Made by a program: the position numbers and the translations under genes. A model generated the notes under the pieces. It saw only the letters and a list, made by a program, of their open reading frames with translations. It ran no database searches and had not been told where the DNA came from. From Streptomyces violascens (GTDB lineage Bacteria > Actinomycetota > Actinomycetes > Streptomycetales > Streptomycetaceae): a stretch of DNA of 40,544 nt. The stretch spans positions 1 to 40,544 of the forward strand of contig NZ_BMUA01000044.1 of assembly GCF_014649955.1 (NCBI RefSeq), read 5' to 3'. Positions 8,115 through 15,734 of this stretch are shown piece by piece. Each line of letters opens with the position of its first letter. The first letter of the stretch is position 1.

Positions 8115-8699
8115 TCAAATAGTGGTAGAAGGCGAGGTCAGGAGTCTGCCGCCGAGGACCCGGCCGGCGAACTCCCACCGCGACACCGTGTGCATCTGCG
8201 GCCACTTCGTCGCGGCCGCCCGATGGGCGGCCGCGACCGCCGACACGGCGTCCGCCACCACCGAGGCCGCCGCCTCCGGCACCACCGGATCGTCCGCGAC
8301 CGTGACCAGGAGCACGGTGAAGTACCGCCGGACGTCCTCGGCCCGCTGCCTAAACCGGCGCAGCCAGCCGCGGACCGTGCCCTCCGCCCGGCCCAGATGA
8401 GCGGCGATCGTCCGGTGGCCCATGCCGAGCGCGGCTATTTCCAGCCCGGCCCCGATCACCTCGGCCGCGTCCGCCCGCCTCGGCACCACCACCTCGGCCA
8501 GCAGTACGTGCGTGATCTGGCAGCCCGAGCAGCGCGTACGGCGCGGACGCAGAAACAGCCTCGCCCCCAGATCACCACGGATCTCCCGCGGCCGTCCGTG
8601 CCCCCACGGCGCCAGCACCGCCGAGCACGACGGGCACGCCAACCGGCCCTGTCGCAGCTGCTGTTCCACCACTACGAGATCGGAGTCGACGATGAGCAC
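8115..8699 (-). CDS. DUF6431-like zinc/HTH protein of the transposon
   Basis: 194 residues. An N-terminal zinc-ribbon-like pair of motifs (CPSC at 22-25, CSGC at 57-60) is followed by a helix-turn-helix (LGMGHRTIAAHLGRAEGTVRGWLRRF, ~91-116). Homologues are annotated DUF6431 and are often found beside such transposases. The GTG at 8699 has AGAGG upstream. It lies inside the right end, 98 bp before the transposase, same strand. Zinc finger plus HTH recalls TniQ/TnsD target selectors, but no sequence relationship is claimed. Regulator and target selector are both possible. Confidence 0.75.
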   Translation of the reverse strand: MLIVDSDLVVVEQQLRQGRLACPSCSAVLAPWGHGRPREIRGDLGARLFLRPRRTRCSGCQITHVLLAEVVVPRRADAAEVIGAGLEIAALGMGHRTIAAHLGRAEGTVRGWLRRFRQRAEDVRRYFTVLLVTVADDPVVPEAAASVVADAVSAVAAAHRAAATKWPQMHTVSRWEFAGRVLGGRLLTSPSTTI

Positions 8700-8727
8700 T
8701 CGCTACCTCTCCGCTCGTGCACACGAT

Positions 8728-8835
8728 GTCGTCGCACACGAACAGAGACCACACTCCCCATCAAGATCGACACTCATGCACATCAGGAGTGTCGCCAGCC
8801 ACCTCCCACGTGCTCACACAGAGAGTCGGCTAACA
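8728..8835. repeat. Right end of the transposon (multiple transposase-site repeats)
   Basis: Read from 8835 leftward on the minus strand the tip is TGTTAGCCGAC. Copies of the GCGAC...GTG(C/A)...GAG unit are recognisable at the tip, at 8773-8796 (the best match to the left end) and at about 8710-8735. An asymmetric end with more sites than the other is usual for Tn7/Tn5053-type elements. Confidence 0.65.
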
Positions 8836-9184
8836 CCACGGCCAGGCGCTCACGGAAGTCGGCCAGGACGCTGTGGTGGAACCCGGGATCGTCCAGCTCC
8901 ATGGACAGGGCGTACTTGAAGTCGATGCGACAGCGCACCGCCTCGGCGACCTGCCGGTCGGACAGTTCCATCAGGAACTGCAGGACGCAGACGGTGGCAA
9001 GTTGGGCTGGTGACAGGCCGGGCCGACCGTCCCTTGGCTACCACTCAGCGAAGTCCTCGTCGCTCCACAACCCGTCCAACTGGTCGCGGATACACATAGC
9101 GGTGGTGCCCTGGGGATTGCTGGCGCGGGCAACCCGCACCGTCAACTCCGGGATCGACGAGCCAGATCGGGAACGGACAGACAT
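8836..9184 (-). pseudogene. IS1182-family transposase, N-terminal fragment with amber codon
   Basis: From an ATG at 9184 the frame reads MSVRSRSGSSIPELTVRVAR, DQLDGLWSDEDFAEW, stop, PRDGRPGLSPAQLATVCVLQ, FLMELSDRQVAEAVRCRIDF and FHHSVLADFRERLA, the start of IS1182 transposases. A TAG (9038-9040) replaces the expected Tyr codon (EWYPRDGRP in relatives). The gene then stops at the right end of the Mu/Tn7-like transposon. The rest is absent from the left flank, so it is dead twice over. Confidence 0.8.
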
Positions 9185-9504
9185 CTCGGATACCTCCGGT
9201 GCGGCGGATCCCTCCACGGTCCCGCCGCCCCGGCCACGAGAAGCGAATTTCGTCGAACCGGCCACCACAGCCGCATGGCCGCGCTAGCTACCCAACAGCA
9301 GCATCGAACTCCTCGCGCCCTCGCCCTGCATGCGGCGTAGCTTCCAAGATTCCCGACAGACTCAGCTACTCACCGAAGTTGACATAACACCAGGCCACAC
9401 CCCCTACCACCCCGCCCGAAAACACCCCGGAAAATTCTCACTCAATCCGCAACACCCCAGCCCACCCCCACCCCCACACCCCAACTCACACCAGAGCCGA
9501 ATAC
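9185..9504. other. Intergenic, IS1182 upstream side
   Basis: C/A-rich sequence with many CACCCC tracts at 9400-9490. It presumably contains the outer end of the IS1182 element. No gene was seen. Confidence 0.35.
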
Positions 9505-10011
9505 GTGAGCACCCCGAACGGGCGTCACGTCAGCCCTTTGACCTGCGACTTCAAGTTGGCGGAGGCTCAGTGCCACAACTTCCTACAGTACGTCGACGAC
9601 GTCCGCGCAACCCTCGCCCTGGCGCTGGCTCCGTTGCGGCCGGGCGGGCTGCTCTCGGTGATGGCCCTCAACCGGCATGCAGCCCCGCTGACCGTTGCCG
9701 TCCGCGAGATGGACCTCGCCGCCGCGCTGACCGCGCTCGACACCGACCAGTCCCGGACCCAGATGTTCAACTCGGCACTGACCCTGCGCACGGCCGAGGA
9801 GATCATTGCGCACCTGGAGGATCTGGGCTGCCGCGATGTGCGGCACCACGGCGTCCGAAGCATCTGCGACTACATCACCGACGACGCCCGCAAGTACGAC
9901 CCCGCCTTCTATCGCGACCTCGAACGCCTCGAACTCGCCCTGACCGACCGCCATCCGTACACGCACACCGCCTGCGCGCTCCAGCTACTCGCGCGAAAGC
10001 ACGGGAAGTAA
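9505..10011 (+). pseudogene. Class I SAM-dependent methyltransferase, C-terminal fragment
   Basis: From about 9570 the frame reads CHNFLQYVDDVRATLALALA, PLRPGGLLSVMALNRHAAPL and later DYITDDARKYDPAFYRDLER, the second half of a Rossmann-fold methyltransferase (motif IV, then LRPGG). The SAM-binding GxGxG motif is missing, and the first ~20 residues of the frame (MSTPNGRHVSPLTCDFKL...) do not fit the family. It was truncated at its 5' side, next to the IS1182 fragment. It may once have been a tailoring gene of the neighbouring cluster or an unrelated gene. Confidence 0.7.
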
Positions 10012-10098
10012 TACTGGAGCGCACATCCATGAAGACCGCGATACGGGCCTTGGCGAAGACGATGTCAGCGGTTCGCCTCAGTTCTGGAAGTGTGCTGC

Positions 10099-11112
10099 TC
10101 AGGTTACGGGACGGGCCTCCAGGAGGGAAAGCCCCGATGAACTGATGGCAGTTTGAGCAACCGTGAATCCTGCCCGTTCCAGAAGCTCTTCATACTCTCT
10201 GACGGTTCGGTCCGTGCTGCCGAAAAGCACAAGCATGACCATGTCGCGGATGGCCGCTTCCTTTGGATTGCCCTCGTTCATCGCGCGTTCAATGAGTAGG
10301 AGGGTGCCTCGACCGTCCATTGCAGTGCGGCAGTTCTCCAGGATCCGCAGCGCCGACTCTTCGTTCCAATTATGAATGACGGACTTGAGGATATAGAGAT
10401 CGGCCCCCCTCGGCACTTCGTCCAGCAGGCTCCCAGGGATGTACTCGCAGCGGTCGCCGACCTTCTGCTGCTCCAACGACCTGCGGGTGTGCTCGATGAC
10501 CGAGGGCTGCTCAAAGATGATGGCCCGCAACTCCGGAAAACGGGAGACGAGTCCCGCCACTAGCGTCCCGTCACCCGCGCCGAGATCGGCAACGAGGCCA
10601 CGTGCCGGGAAGGCGTATAGACCCAGAATCTCGTCCAAGGCCCGCTCGGTGTTCGTCCGCATGGTGCGGGTGAACGCGGCGGCGGCTTCAGCATTTTCGG
10701 CGAAACGCCCCCACAGACTGCTCCCGTGATGGTGTTCGAACGCCGATTCCCCGGTGCGGAGCGAGTAGTCCAAGTGAGACCAGGCATCATAATAGTCGCC
10801 GCCTGCCATCAGCGCCTGTCCGTATAAGCCGCCGGCGTCGCACTGCAGATGCCTGGCCAGGGGGCCGGCGCGAAACCCGTCCGGTGCGGCCCGCTCTACC
10901 ACACCCAGCCCCTGAAGAGCGCGCAGGAAGCGTGCAAGTTCCCGCGGCGCGATGCCGGTTTCCTGACTCAGCCGCTGGATGGAGACCGGGCCATCTTTCA
11001 GTAGGTCGGGCACCCTGAACCGTACAGCTGAAGCGATCAACTGGGTAGTGATGTGGCCATCGATGATGGCCGCAAGGTGCTGTTTCTCGCCCATCGCTAT
11101 CTGGGTGCTCAT
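10099..11112 (-). CDS. O-methyltransferase (plant-COMT/DmpM-like)
   Basis: 337-residue SAM-dependent methyltransferase. It has an N-terminal winged-helix dimerisation domain (VRFRVPDLLKDGPVSIQRLS; FLRALQGLGVVER), a SAM-binding DLGAGDG (176-182), the general-base His (SVIHNWNEES, H247) and a C-terminal ALERAGF-type end, as in antibiotic O-methyltransferases such as those of anthracycline and polyketide pathways. It is the last gene of the leftward unit starting at the MIYNH minigene, 141 bp after the membrane protein. Codon 96 is TTA, so translation may need bldA tRNA. The acceptor is unknown; a tyrosine or other hydroxyl on the product is a reasonable guess. Confidence 0.88.
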   Translation of the reverse strand: MSTQIAMGEKQHLAAIIDGHITTQLIASAVRFRVPDLLKDGPVSIQRLSQETGIAPRELARFLRALQGLGVVERAAPDGFRAGPLARHLQCDAGGLYGQALMAGGDYYDAWSHLDYSLRTGESAFEHHHGSSLWGRFAENAEAAAAFTRTMRTNTERALDEILGLYAFPARGLVADLGAGDGTLVAGLVSRFPELRAIIFEQPSVIEHTRRSLEQQKVGDRCEYIPGSLLDEVPRGADLYILKSVIHNWNEESALRILENCRTAMDGRGTLLLIERAMNEGNPKEAAIRDMVMLVLFGSTDRTVREYEELLERAGFTVAQTAISSSGLSLLEARPVT

Positions 11113-11223
11113 TGCTGCTGATCCTTATGATCGAGGGCACATCGAAGAGCCACGCTCACTTCAGGGACTGGTCTAGCTATTTGATTTTAGTACGCAAATA
11201 ATCGCAAACTCCTCCACTGGCCC

Positions 11224-11256
11224 TCATTTTGGCCGCACCCCGCTCAGTCGCATCAT
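11224..11256 (-). CDS. Possible 10-codon ORF (MMRLSGVRPK) coupled to the membrane protein
   Basis: ATG ATG CGA ... AAA TGA starts inside the stop of the membrane-protein gene (ATGA overlap), with GGAGG three bases before the first ATG and six before the second. It could be a real small peptide, a leader that tunes translation of the O-methyltransferase, or chance. There is no homology to judge by. Confidence 0.2.
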   Translation of the reverse strand: MMRLSGVRPK

Positions 11257-12881
11257 GGTCCTCCATGTCTTGCATCGAGAGGACCGACCTTGACGGTCAT
11301 CACGAGTTCCTCGCGCAGGCTCTCCCACTCACCGCGGTCGGCGTGGTAATAGACCTCGGAATGCCATGCCTCCACAGCTGCAACCGGGCCATCGGGACGG
11401 CGATAGGCGGGCAGTGCGCCCCAGCGGTACAGATGGCTTCCCGGGGCTTTCAGTACCCGAAGGCCACGGGGCAACGGGCTCTTGTCCACGCCGGCATTGA
11501 GCCGCGCGAAAAAGGACCGCAGATAGTCGGCATGGGCCTCTCGGAAGCCATCCCGGGCACAGGAGAATCCGAAGTCCTCCTTGATCAGGGCGATATCCAC
11601 CGGCGCAGACGCCCGAAGGAGACACTCATACAACCGTTCGTCTTCGACGCCCCCAAGGGGGAACGTGACGAACGGTTCGCTCGTGAGTCCGCTGCCGAGA
11701 TCTCGTCCGTACTCACGATCGTGGGGGCTCATCAGGTGGTTGTACAGGCCCCTCCGGCTGCCCTCCGCCGTTACGACTACCCAGTGCACACGAGCGGCCA
11801 GCGGACTGTCCCACCAGGCCAGCCACGCTGGGGACCAGCCGCAGCCCGCTAGGACCAGCCCATGCATCACACCGGAAAGCAGCCATGGCGCCCAGCCGAA
11901 CGCCACCGAGGCCACGTCATCCGGCAGTTGGGCAACAGTCACGGCCAGCACGAGGGCCATGGAGATGTTCTCCCAGAACAGCAACCCTGAGCAGCCAGCC
12001 ACCACCACGTTGAAGGCCGCTGCGCCAGCCAGGGCCGCGACCAGCGCCCAAGGACCGAAAAAGGCTGCGAGCCCCAGAGCCTCCACCACCAGGGTCGCGA
12101 TATTGAGCAGCACACGGAACGGCGCCATAGCTTGGATCACACGGGCGACGGCCCGCTCGGGGAGCCAACGTGCCCACCCCCATGTGTAGGACGAGGCAAC
12201 CAAGGTCTCCGTCCGGTTGCGCATGGCCCAATCCCACGGCCTCCGCCCCAGACGTAGTTTGGCCACGAACGCCACCACGTAGTGCGAGAGCAACACCGTC
12301 GAGGCCAGCACAAGCCACGCCGCCGAATCCACGGCGGGCTCCCGGTGCCCGCTCAGTAACAGCGCCACGCTGTCCGCTGCCATCCAGGCGACATACGCCT
12401 TCACGAGGCGAAGACTCGCCATTGAGTGATGAGTCCAGGCACCCAGTCGACCGCACAACATCACGACCGCGACCGGCATCAACGGGGGCCACACAAGCGC
12501 CCCAACGCAGACCGCCGCAGTCGCCAACCGGTCCCAGCGTTGCCAGTGCAAGTCGTGGGCGATGTCGAAATCCGCGGTGAGGGCCTTCCACAGCACGAGT
12601 GCCAGGGCGCACACCGGGACGAGGCCCAGCCCTCCGGCAGGGCGCTGCGGAGCCAGCGCATCCAGTATCACCAGCGGCAACACTGCCGTGACCGCCCTGG
12701 CACCCGCCTTCAGCGTGGCCGGGGCTGTCGGGTAAGCGCCGTTGATGGCCTGCTCCGGATACAGTCCGGCTCCAGCCGCGCGGGCGCCCCAGCGGACCGC
12801 CGGCGAGACGGCCCACCGATAGAGGACGAAGGCGCCCACCACTTCGGCACACAGCCGGAACAGCTGGCCCTCCGCCGTCAT
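11253..12881 (-). CDS. Polytopic membrane protein with C-terminal soluble domain
   Basis: 542 residues. The first ~340 contain about ten hydrophobic segments (e.g. AVTAVLPLVILDAL, LATAAVCVGALVWPPLMPVAVVMLC, AAWLVLASTVLLSHYVVAF, LVVEALGLAAFFGPWALVAALAG, LSGVMHGLVLAGCG). The last ~190 are soluble (EYGRDLGSGLTSEPFVTFPL...). The arrangement recalls HTTM/vitamin-K-carboxylase-like proteins, with a His-rich DIAHDLHWQRWD motif near residue 105, but I cannot assign the family firmly. It starts 10 bp after the ATP-grasp stop, so it is part of the operon. It could be a membrane-bound tailoring enzyme or a resistance/transport component. Confidence 0.6.
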   Translation of the reverse strand: MTAEGQLFRLCAEVVGAFVLYRWAVSPAVRWGARAAGAGLYPEQAINGAYPTAPATLKAGARAVTAVLPLVILDALAPQRPAGGLGLVPVCALALVLWKALTADFDIAHDLHWQRWDRLATAAVCVGALVWPPLMPVAVVMLCGRLGAWTHHSMASLRLVKAYVAWMAADSVALLLSGHREPAVDSAAWLVLASTVLLSHYVVAFVAKLRLGRRPWDWAMRNRTETLVASSYTWGWARWLPERAVARVIQAMAPFRVLLNIATLVVEALGLAAFFGPWALVAALAGAAAFNVVVAGCSGLLFWENISMALVLAVTVAQLPDDVASVAFGWAPWLLSGVMHGLVLAGCGWSPAWLAWWDSPLAARVHWVVVTAEGSRRGLYNHLMSPHDREYGRDLGSGLTSEPFVTFPLGGVEDERLYECLLRASAPVDIALIKEDFGFSCARDGFREAHADYLRSFFARLNAGVDKSPLPRGLRVLKAPGSHLYRWGALPAYRRPDGPVAAVEAWHSEVYYHADRGEWESLREELVMTVKVGPLDARHGGP

Positions 12882-12891
12882 TGTCGCCTCA

Positions 12892-14118
12892 TCACGGCCG
12901 GTTCATCTTGGTCACCACGTCCTCCACCGCGCTGAGCAATGCCCGGCACTCCGCCTGGTCCGCGCCTTCAACGATGACCCCGCCGACTACGGCCCCCGAG
13001 TGGTCCCGGCTGGTTGGCATCGTCTCGCCGACAGCGAACTCCATCGCCACCTCGACCACTCCGGGCAGCACGCTCAGGTCCGTGGCGGCGACCCGGTTGG
13101 TTTGCCCTGGTGTGATGGGCAGGCCGACGTATCCGAAGGTCCCCGTGGAAGGAGTGTGGGCTGGCGGCTTTTCGCCGGTTGCCGCTTTCACCGCACACTC
13201 CCAGACATTGACACCTAGCACGTGGCGCATCAGAGAGGGCATCATCTGCCCGCCCGGCCGTGCCGCGAGTTCGCCGGCGGCGAAGGCTCCAGGGGTACCG
13301 AAAACCTCGAAGTGGAAGGTGGAGTCGCGCAGTTCCAGTGCGGTGGCCGCGCGGCGCGCGAAGTCGGCCGCCGCGGCGTACCAGGCAGCATGGCCAGCCG
13401 GAGGAAGTGAGATTATGCGGACTGGGTTGTCCACGGTGCACTCGATGATCGGCGCCAGAAACCGCGAGAGCATGATCCACGCGATCTCGCCGCCGGACAC
13501 CATCCCGTCGATGATCCATTCGGTGCCCTCGTTGCGCTCCTCGATCATCAGACGGGCCAGTTCAGGATGTTCCCGCGTCACACCCGCGACCAAGGTGTCG
13601 AGCTTTGCGCGATCATCGACGATGAAGGTATTCATCGCTCCAAGACCCGCCACCGGTTTGACGACGAACGGGGCACGCAGGCCGACCCGCTCCACCAGTT
13701 CGGCTGGGCTGGCTTCGCACCCAGTGGTCACTATGCGACGGGCCGTGGGGATCCCGGCTTCCTGCCAGGCGCGCTTCTGTATCGCCTTGTCACGACACCG
13801 CAGCGCAGTGTCAGGACTGATCGCCCGTGCCCCGAGCAGTGACGCCACCACCGCCGCAGGAACGACTGCCTGCTCGGTGAGGGCGACCACTATGTCCACC
13901 CCTTCGGCGATGGCCTTCACGTGATGGAGAGCCGACCACAGTGATTCCACCGTCCTGTACGAGTCGATGACACACATGTGCCTCAGCCGATCCCGGTAGG
14001 GAGCGATGCGTTCTCGGTTCTGAGGGGTGTTCTCGAACAGTGCGGTGACTTCGTGCCGGCTGCCGAGCAGGGCGTCGAGGACCTGCGGCCGGGGGCCGCC
14101 TACGATGACGACGTGCAT
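12892..14118 (-). CDS. ATP-grasp carboxylate-amine ligase
   Basis: 408-residue ATP-grasp enzyme. It has an N-terminal Rossmann-like segment (MHVVIVGGPRPQVLDALLGS), an ATP-binding FVVKPVAGLGAMNTF loop (~152-166), a central EERNEGTEWIIDGMV, and the Mg-binding FHFEVFGTPGA...GELAARPGG motif. Such enzymes activate a carboxylate as acyl phosphate and couple it to an amine (L-amino-acid ligases, dapdiamide-type synthetases). It starts one base after the metal-oxidase stop, so the two are tightly coupled. With the PGM1-like ligase in the second unit, the cluster has two amide-forming enzymes and no NRPS. Confidence 0.85.
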   Translation of the reverse strand: MHVVIVGGPRPQVLDALLGSRHEVTALFENTPQNRERIAPYRDRLRHMCVIDSYRTVESLWSALHHVKAIAEGVDIVVALTEQAVVPAAVVASLLGARAISPDTALRCRDKAIQKRAWQEAGIPTARRIVTTGCEASPAELVERVGLRAPFVVKPVAGLGAMNTFIVDDRAKLDTLVAGVTREHPELARLMIEERNEGTEWIIDGMVSGGEIAWIMLSRFLAPIIECTVDNPVRIISLPPAGHAAWYAAAADFARRAATALELRDSTFHFEVFGTPGAFAAGELAARPGGQMMPSLMRHVLGVNVWECAVKAATGEKPPAHTPSTGTFGYVGLPITPGQTNRVAATDLSVLPGVVEVAMEFAVGETMPTSRDHSGAVVGGVIVEGADQAECRALLSAVEDVVTKMNRP

Positions 14119-14119
14119 C

Positions 14120-14800
14120 TCAGCGCCCTAGCCCGGTCTCACCGACGAGCTGGTCGAAGAAGCCCGACCACAGCCTCCACATCTCGTCGGCGGCGGCCAC
14201 CACCTGGTCCTCGTCGGCCTCGGTGAAGCCTTCCATGAGGGTGTGGCCGGCCTCCTCGACGTGGTCGGGTTCCTGCTCGACGTGGATGGCCACCCAGGCG
14301 TTGTCTCGCTCGCCGGAAGCTTTCTCCACGGCCGTCCCGATACTGGAGACCATGAGCAGGTCCGTGACCTCGGTGGCATAGATGCCGCCCAGCGCAGTCA
14401 GTCGCTCGCCGGACAGTCGTTCGTACCCCCGCAACAGAGCCGAGGTCGCAGGCAGCGGCGCGGCGCCCACGACTGCCTCGCGGTCGAACCCCGCCCGCGT
14501 CATGCTCTCCACGTAGATCGACTCGTGGGCGCGCCCAGGTTTGCCGTTCCCGACCTCCTGATCGAGGATCCGGGTGATCGCGCTTTTCGACTTGATATCC
14601 GGCAGCACAGCGACACAGCGTGCGAGGAACGTCGGGAAGTAGTGCAACGGGTGCCACCACTGACCGAGGAAGCAAACCGCCTGGCGGACTGTTACCTCGG
14701 AGCCCTGTATCCCGCGAAAGAAGGAGTTCGCGACGAAGCGCTGGCGCGCCTCACTCATCTCGAGCCGCTCGGACAGCGGCAACTGGATTAGCTGCGTCAT
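14120..14800 (-). CDS. Heme-oxygenase-like (TenA-fold) non-heme iron oxidase
   Basis: 226 residues from ATG 14800, preferred over the in-frame TTG at 14821. The fold signature is QWWHPLHYFPTFLARCVA, then candidate metal ligands E82 (LDQEVGNG), H92 (RAHESIY), E144 (YATEVTDLL), H173 and H180 with acidic residues between them (IHVEQEPDH). This matches 'iron-containing redox enzyme' HDO proteins related to UndA, SznF and FlcE, which oxidise amino or fatty acids, sometimes with C-C cleavage or N-oxygenation. It lies 195 bp after the MIYNH minigene, past a hairpin, and is immediately followed by an ATP-grasp ligase. Substrate unknown. Confidence 0.8.
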   Translation of the reverse strand: MTQLIQLPLSERLEMSEARQRFVANSFFRGIQGSEVTVRQAVCFLGQWWHPLHYFPTFLARCVAVLPDIKSKSAITRILDQEVGNGKPGRAHESIYVESMTRAGFDREAVVGAAPLPATSALLRGYERLSGERLTALGGIYATEVTDLLMVSSIGTAVEKASGERDNAWVAIHVEQEPDHVEEAGHTLMEGFTEADEDQVVAAADEMWRLWSGFFDQLVGETGLGR

Positions 14801-14934
14801 AATTATGCACCTGCCATTCAAATTGATCTGACCGAATATGCGGTGGGCTGCGTTACGCCCTCGGCGTGCCTAGCTGTCTAGCAGGGGCCGCATGCAGACC
14901 CACAGGTCAGATGGGGGCAGCTACCGGCGAGCAG

Positions 14935-14964
14935 CCCCGGCCGGCAGCGGTGAACCGGCCGGGG
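14935..14964 (-). terminator. Hairpin between the MIYNH minigene and the oxidase gene
   Basis: Perfect 10-bp arms (CCCCGGCCGG) with a 10-nt loop, 31 nt after the minigene stop. There is no U-run. A partial terminator or 3' stabilising stem here would raise the level of the short precursor message over the downstream enzymes, a common RiPP arrangement. Confidence 0.5.
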
Positions 14965-14995
14965 TTGCGTATCGACTTGTTGATTCAGATCACGC

Positions 14996-15013
14996 TCAGT
15001 GGTTGTAGATCAT
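14996..15013 (-). CDS. Five-codon minigene MIYNH, candidate biarylitide-type RiPP precursor
   Basis: ATG ATC TAC AAC CAC TGA on the minus strand, preceded by a near-perfect Shine-Dalgarno (GGGGAGG, 15021-15027) with 7 nt to the ATG. It lies ~95 nt downstream of a strong promoter (TTGACA-17-TAGTGT). The product MIYNH fits the MxYxH pattern of biarylitide precursors, the smallest known RiPP genes, in which a P450 joins Tyr3 to His5. In known cases the P450 gene is adjacent; here the only P450 is ~9 kb away in the same cluster. It is too short for gene finders. A leader peptide or a chance frame remain alternatives, but SD, promoter and motif together argue for a real gene. Confidence 0.65.
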   Translation of the reverse strand: MIYNH

Positions 15014-15054
15014 GGCGGCACCTCCCCTCTGTCAGGTTCTTCATGCACGCCGTG

Positions 15055-15165
15055 AAATTCGACCGCAGATTCGCAGAAAATTCCACAGACCAGGATTTCC
15101 TCGAAGCACAGCGACACTAACTACGGCGCCCTTCCGTGTCAATGGTGTGCTCATTGCACGGATAA
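15055..15165 (-). promoter_or_regulatory. Promoter PA of the MIYNH unit, in a duplicated regulatory element
   Basis: Minus-strand -35 TTGACA (15137-15142), 17-bp spacer, -10 TAGTGT (15114-15119). Upstream lies TATCCGTGCAAT, 16 bp before the -35. The whole segment aligns with 19411-19519, including the -35, -10, upstream motif and ~50 nt of transcribed leader (AATCCTGG and GCGG..GAATT). Shared sequence on both sides of two promoters suggests a common regulator, possibly the StrR-like protein. Confidence 0.75.
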
Positions 15166-15319
15166 CAGGACACGGGAATTGACAACTCTCGCACGAGGCA
15201 GGTTAATAACCTCCCCGTAGCGTTCGCGCGCTCGAATCGAGGTTTTACACAATCCGGGTCTCCGAAGTGGGCGCCGGGTTCCGCTGTCCGGGGGCGGTGG
15301 GGGGCGTGGGGGCTGGTCA

Positions 15320-15734
15320 GCCAGGGTGTCCGGCATGCCTGGAGCCGGTCGGTCGCCTGTGTAATGTCTTCGGCCCAGCTGCGGTGAGGAAGTCGATGAG
15401 GCGGAAGACGGTCAGATCGGAGGCCACCGGCCCGAAGACCTCGGGCTCTGCCCCGGTGGCCTTCCCACTCGTACCTGGCCCCGCGATTTGGGGCATGGTC
15501 GGCCCCAGTTGGTTAAAGCTAACGTTTCCGGCCGACGTTGGCCTCGCCTCTGAGGTGGCCGGAGGGCACCTCAGACAATCGTCCGAACGCTTGGCGGAGC
15601 CGCCGGTGTCCCAAATCGCGGGTCCGCTGCAGAACGGGTAAGTCACCCAGGGGCAAGCGCAGCGTCGCCGTGTCCGCCAGACAGTCCCCTCCCAGAGCCG
15701 TCGCGAGCGCGACCCCCAGGGGGGACCTCCTGGG
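15320..15734 (-). pseudogene. IS1380-family transposase remnant
   Basis: On the minus strand, one frame reads VALATALGGDCLADTATLR and another GPVASDLTVFRLIDFLTAAG, both typical of the N-terminal region of IS1380 (DDE_Tnp_1) transposases, which have LALGGDCLADVA and GPVASDPTVSRLID. The pieces are in different frames and are separated by unrelated sequence, so the element is decayed. It lies just downstream of the kinase gene and upstream of promoter PA, where it splits the two transcription units. Confidence 0.5.

Larger units (their letters stand above)
5438..8835 (-). mobile_element. Mu/Tn7-like DDE transposon with AAA+ ATPase and DUF6431 protein
   Basis: A 3.4-kb unit with four leftward genes (DUF6431, DDE transposase, 92-residue protein, AAA+ ATPase). 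Both ends begin TGTTAG(G/C)CGAC pointing inward, and each carries further inner copies of a ~22-nt repeat with GCGAC...GTGCATGAG (5443-5466; 8773-8796), as in Mu, Tn7 and Tn5053 ends where the transposase binds several sites. The last three genes overlap by 4 nt (GTGA, ATGA). Flanks are a PPOX fragment on the left and an IS1182 fragment on the right, with no evident target-site duplication (AGGAG versus CCACG). A later rearrangement or deletion at one end would explain that. Confidence 0.75.

Noticed and set aside
12881..13924. Long plus-strand frame opposite the ATP-grasp gene
   Set aside because: Ser/Thr/Pro-rich translation without motifs; antisense to a well-supported enzyme gene.
15178..15212. 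A plus-strand TTGACA with a TTAATA about 18 bp downstream
   Set aside because: No gene follows on the plus strand, only the antisense of the IS1380 remnant.
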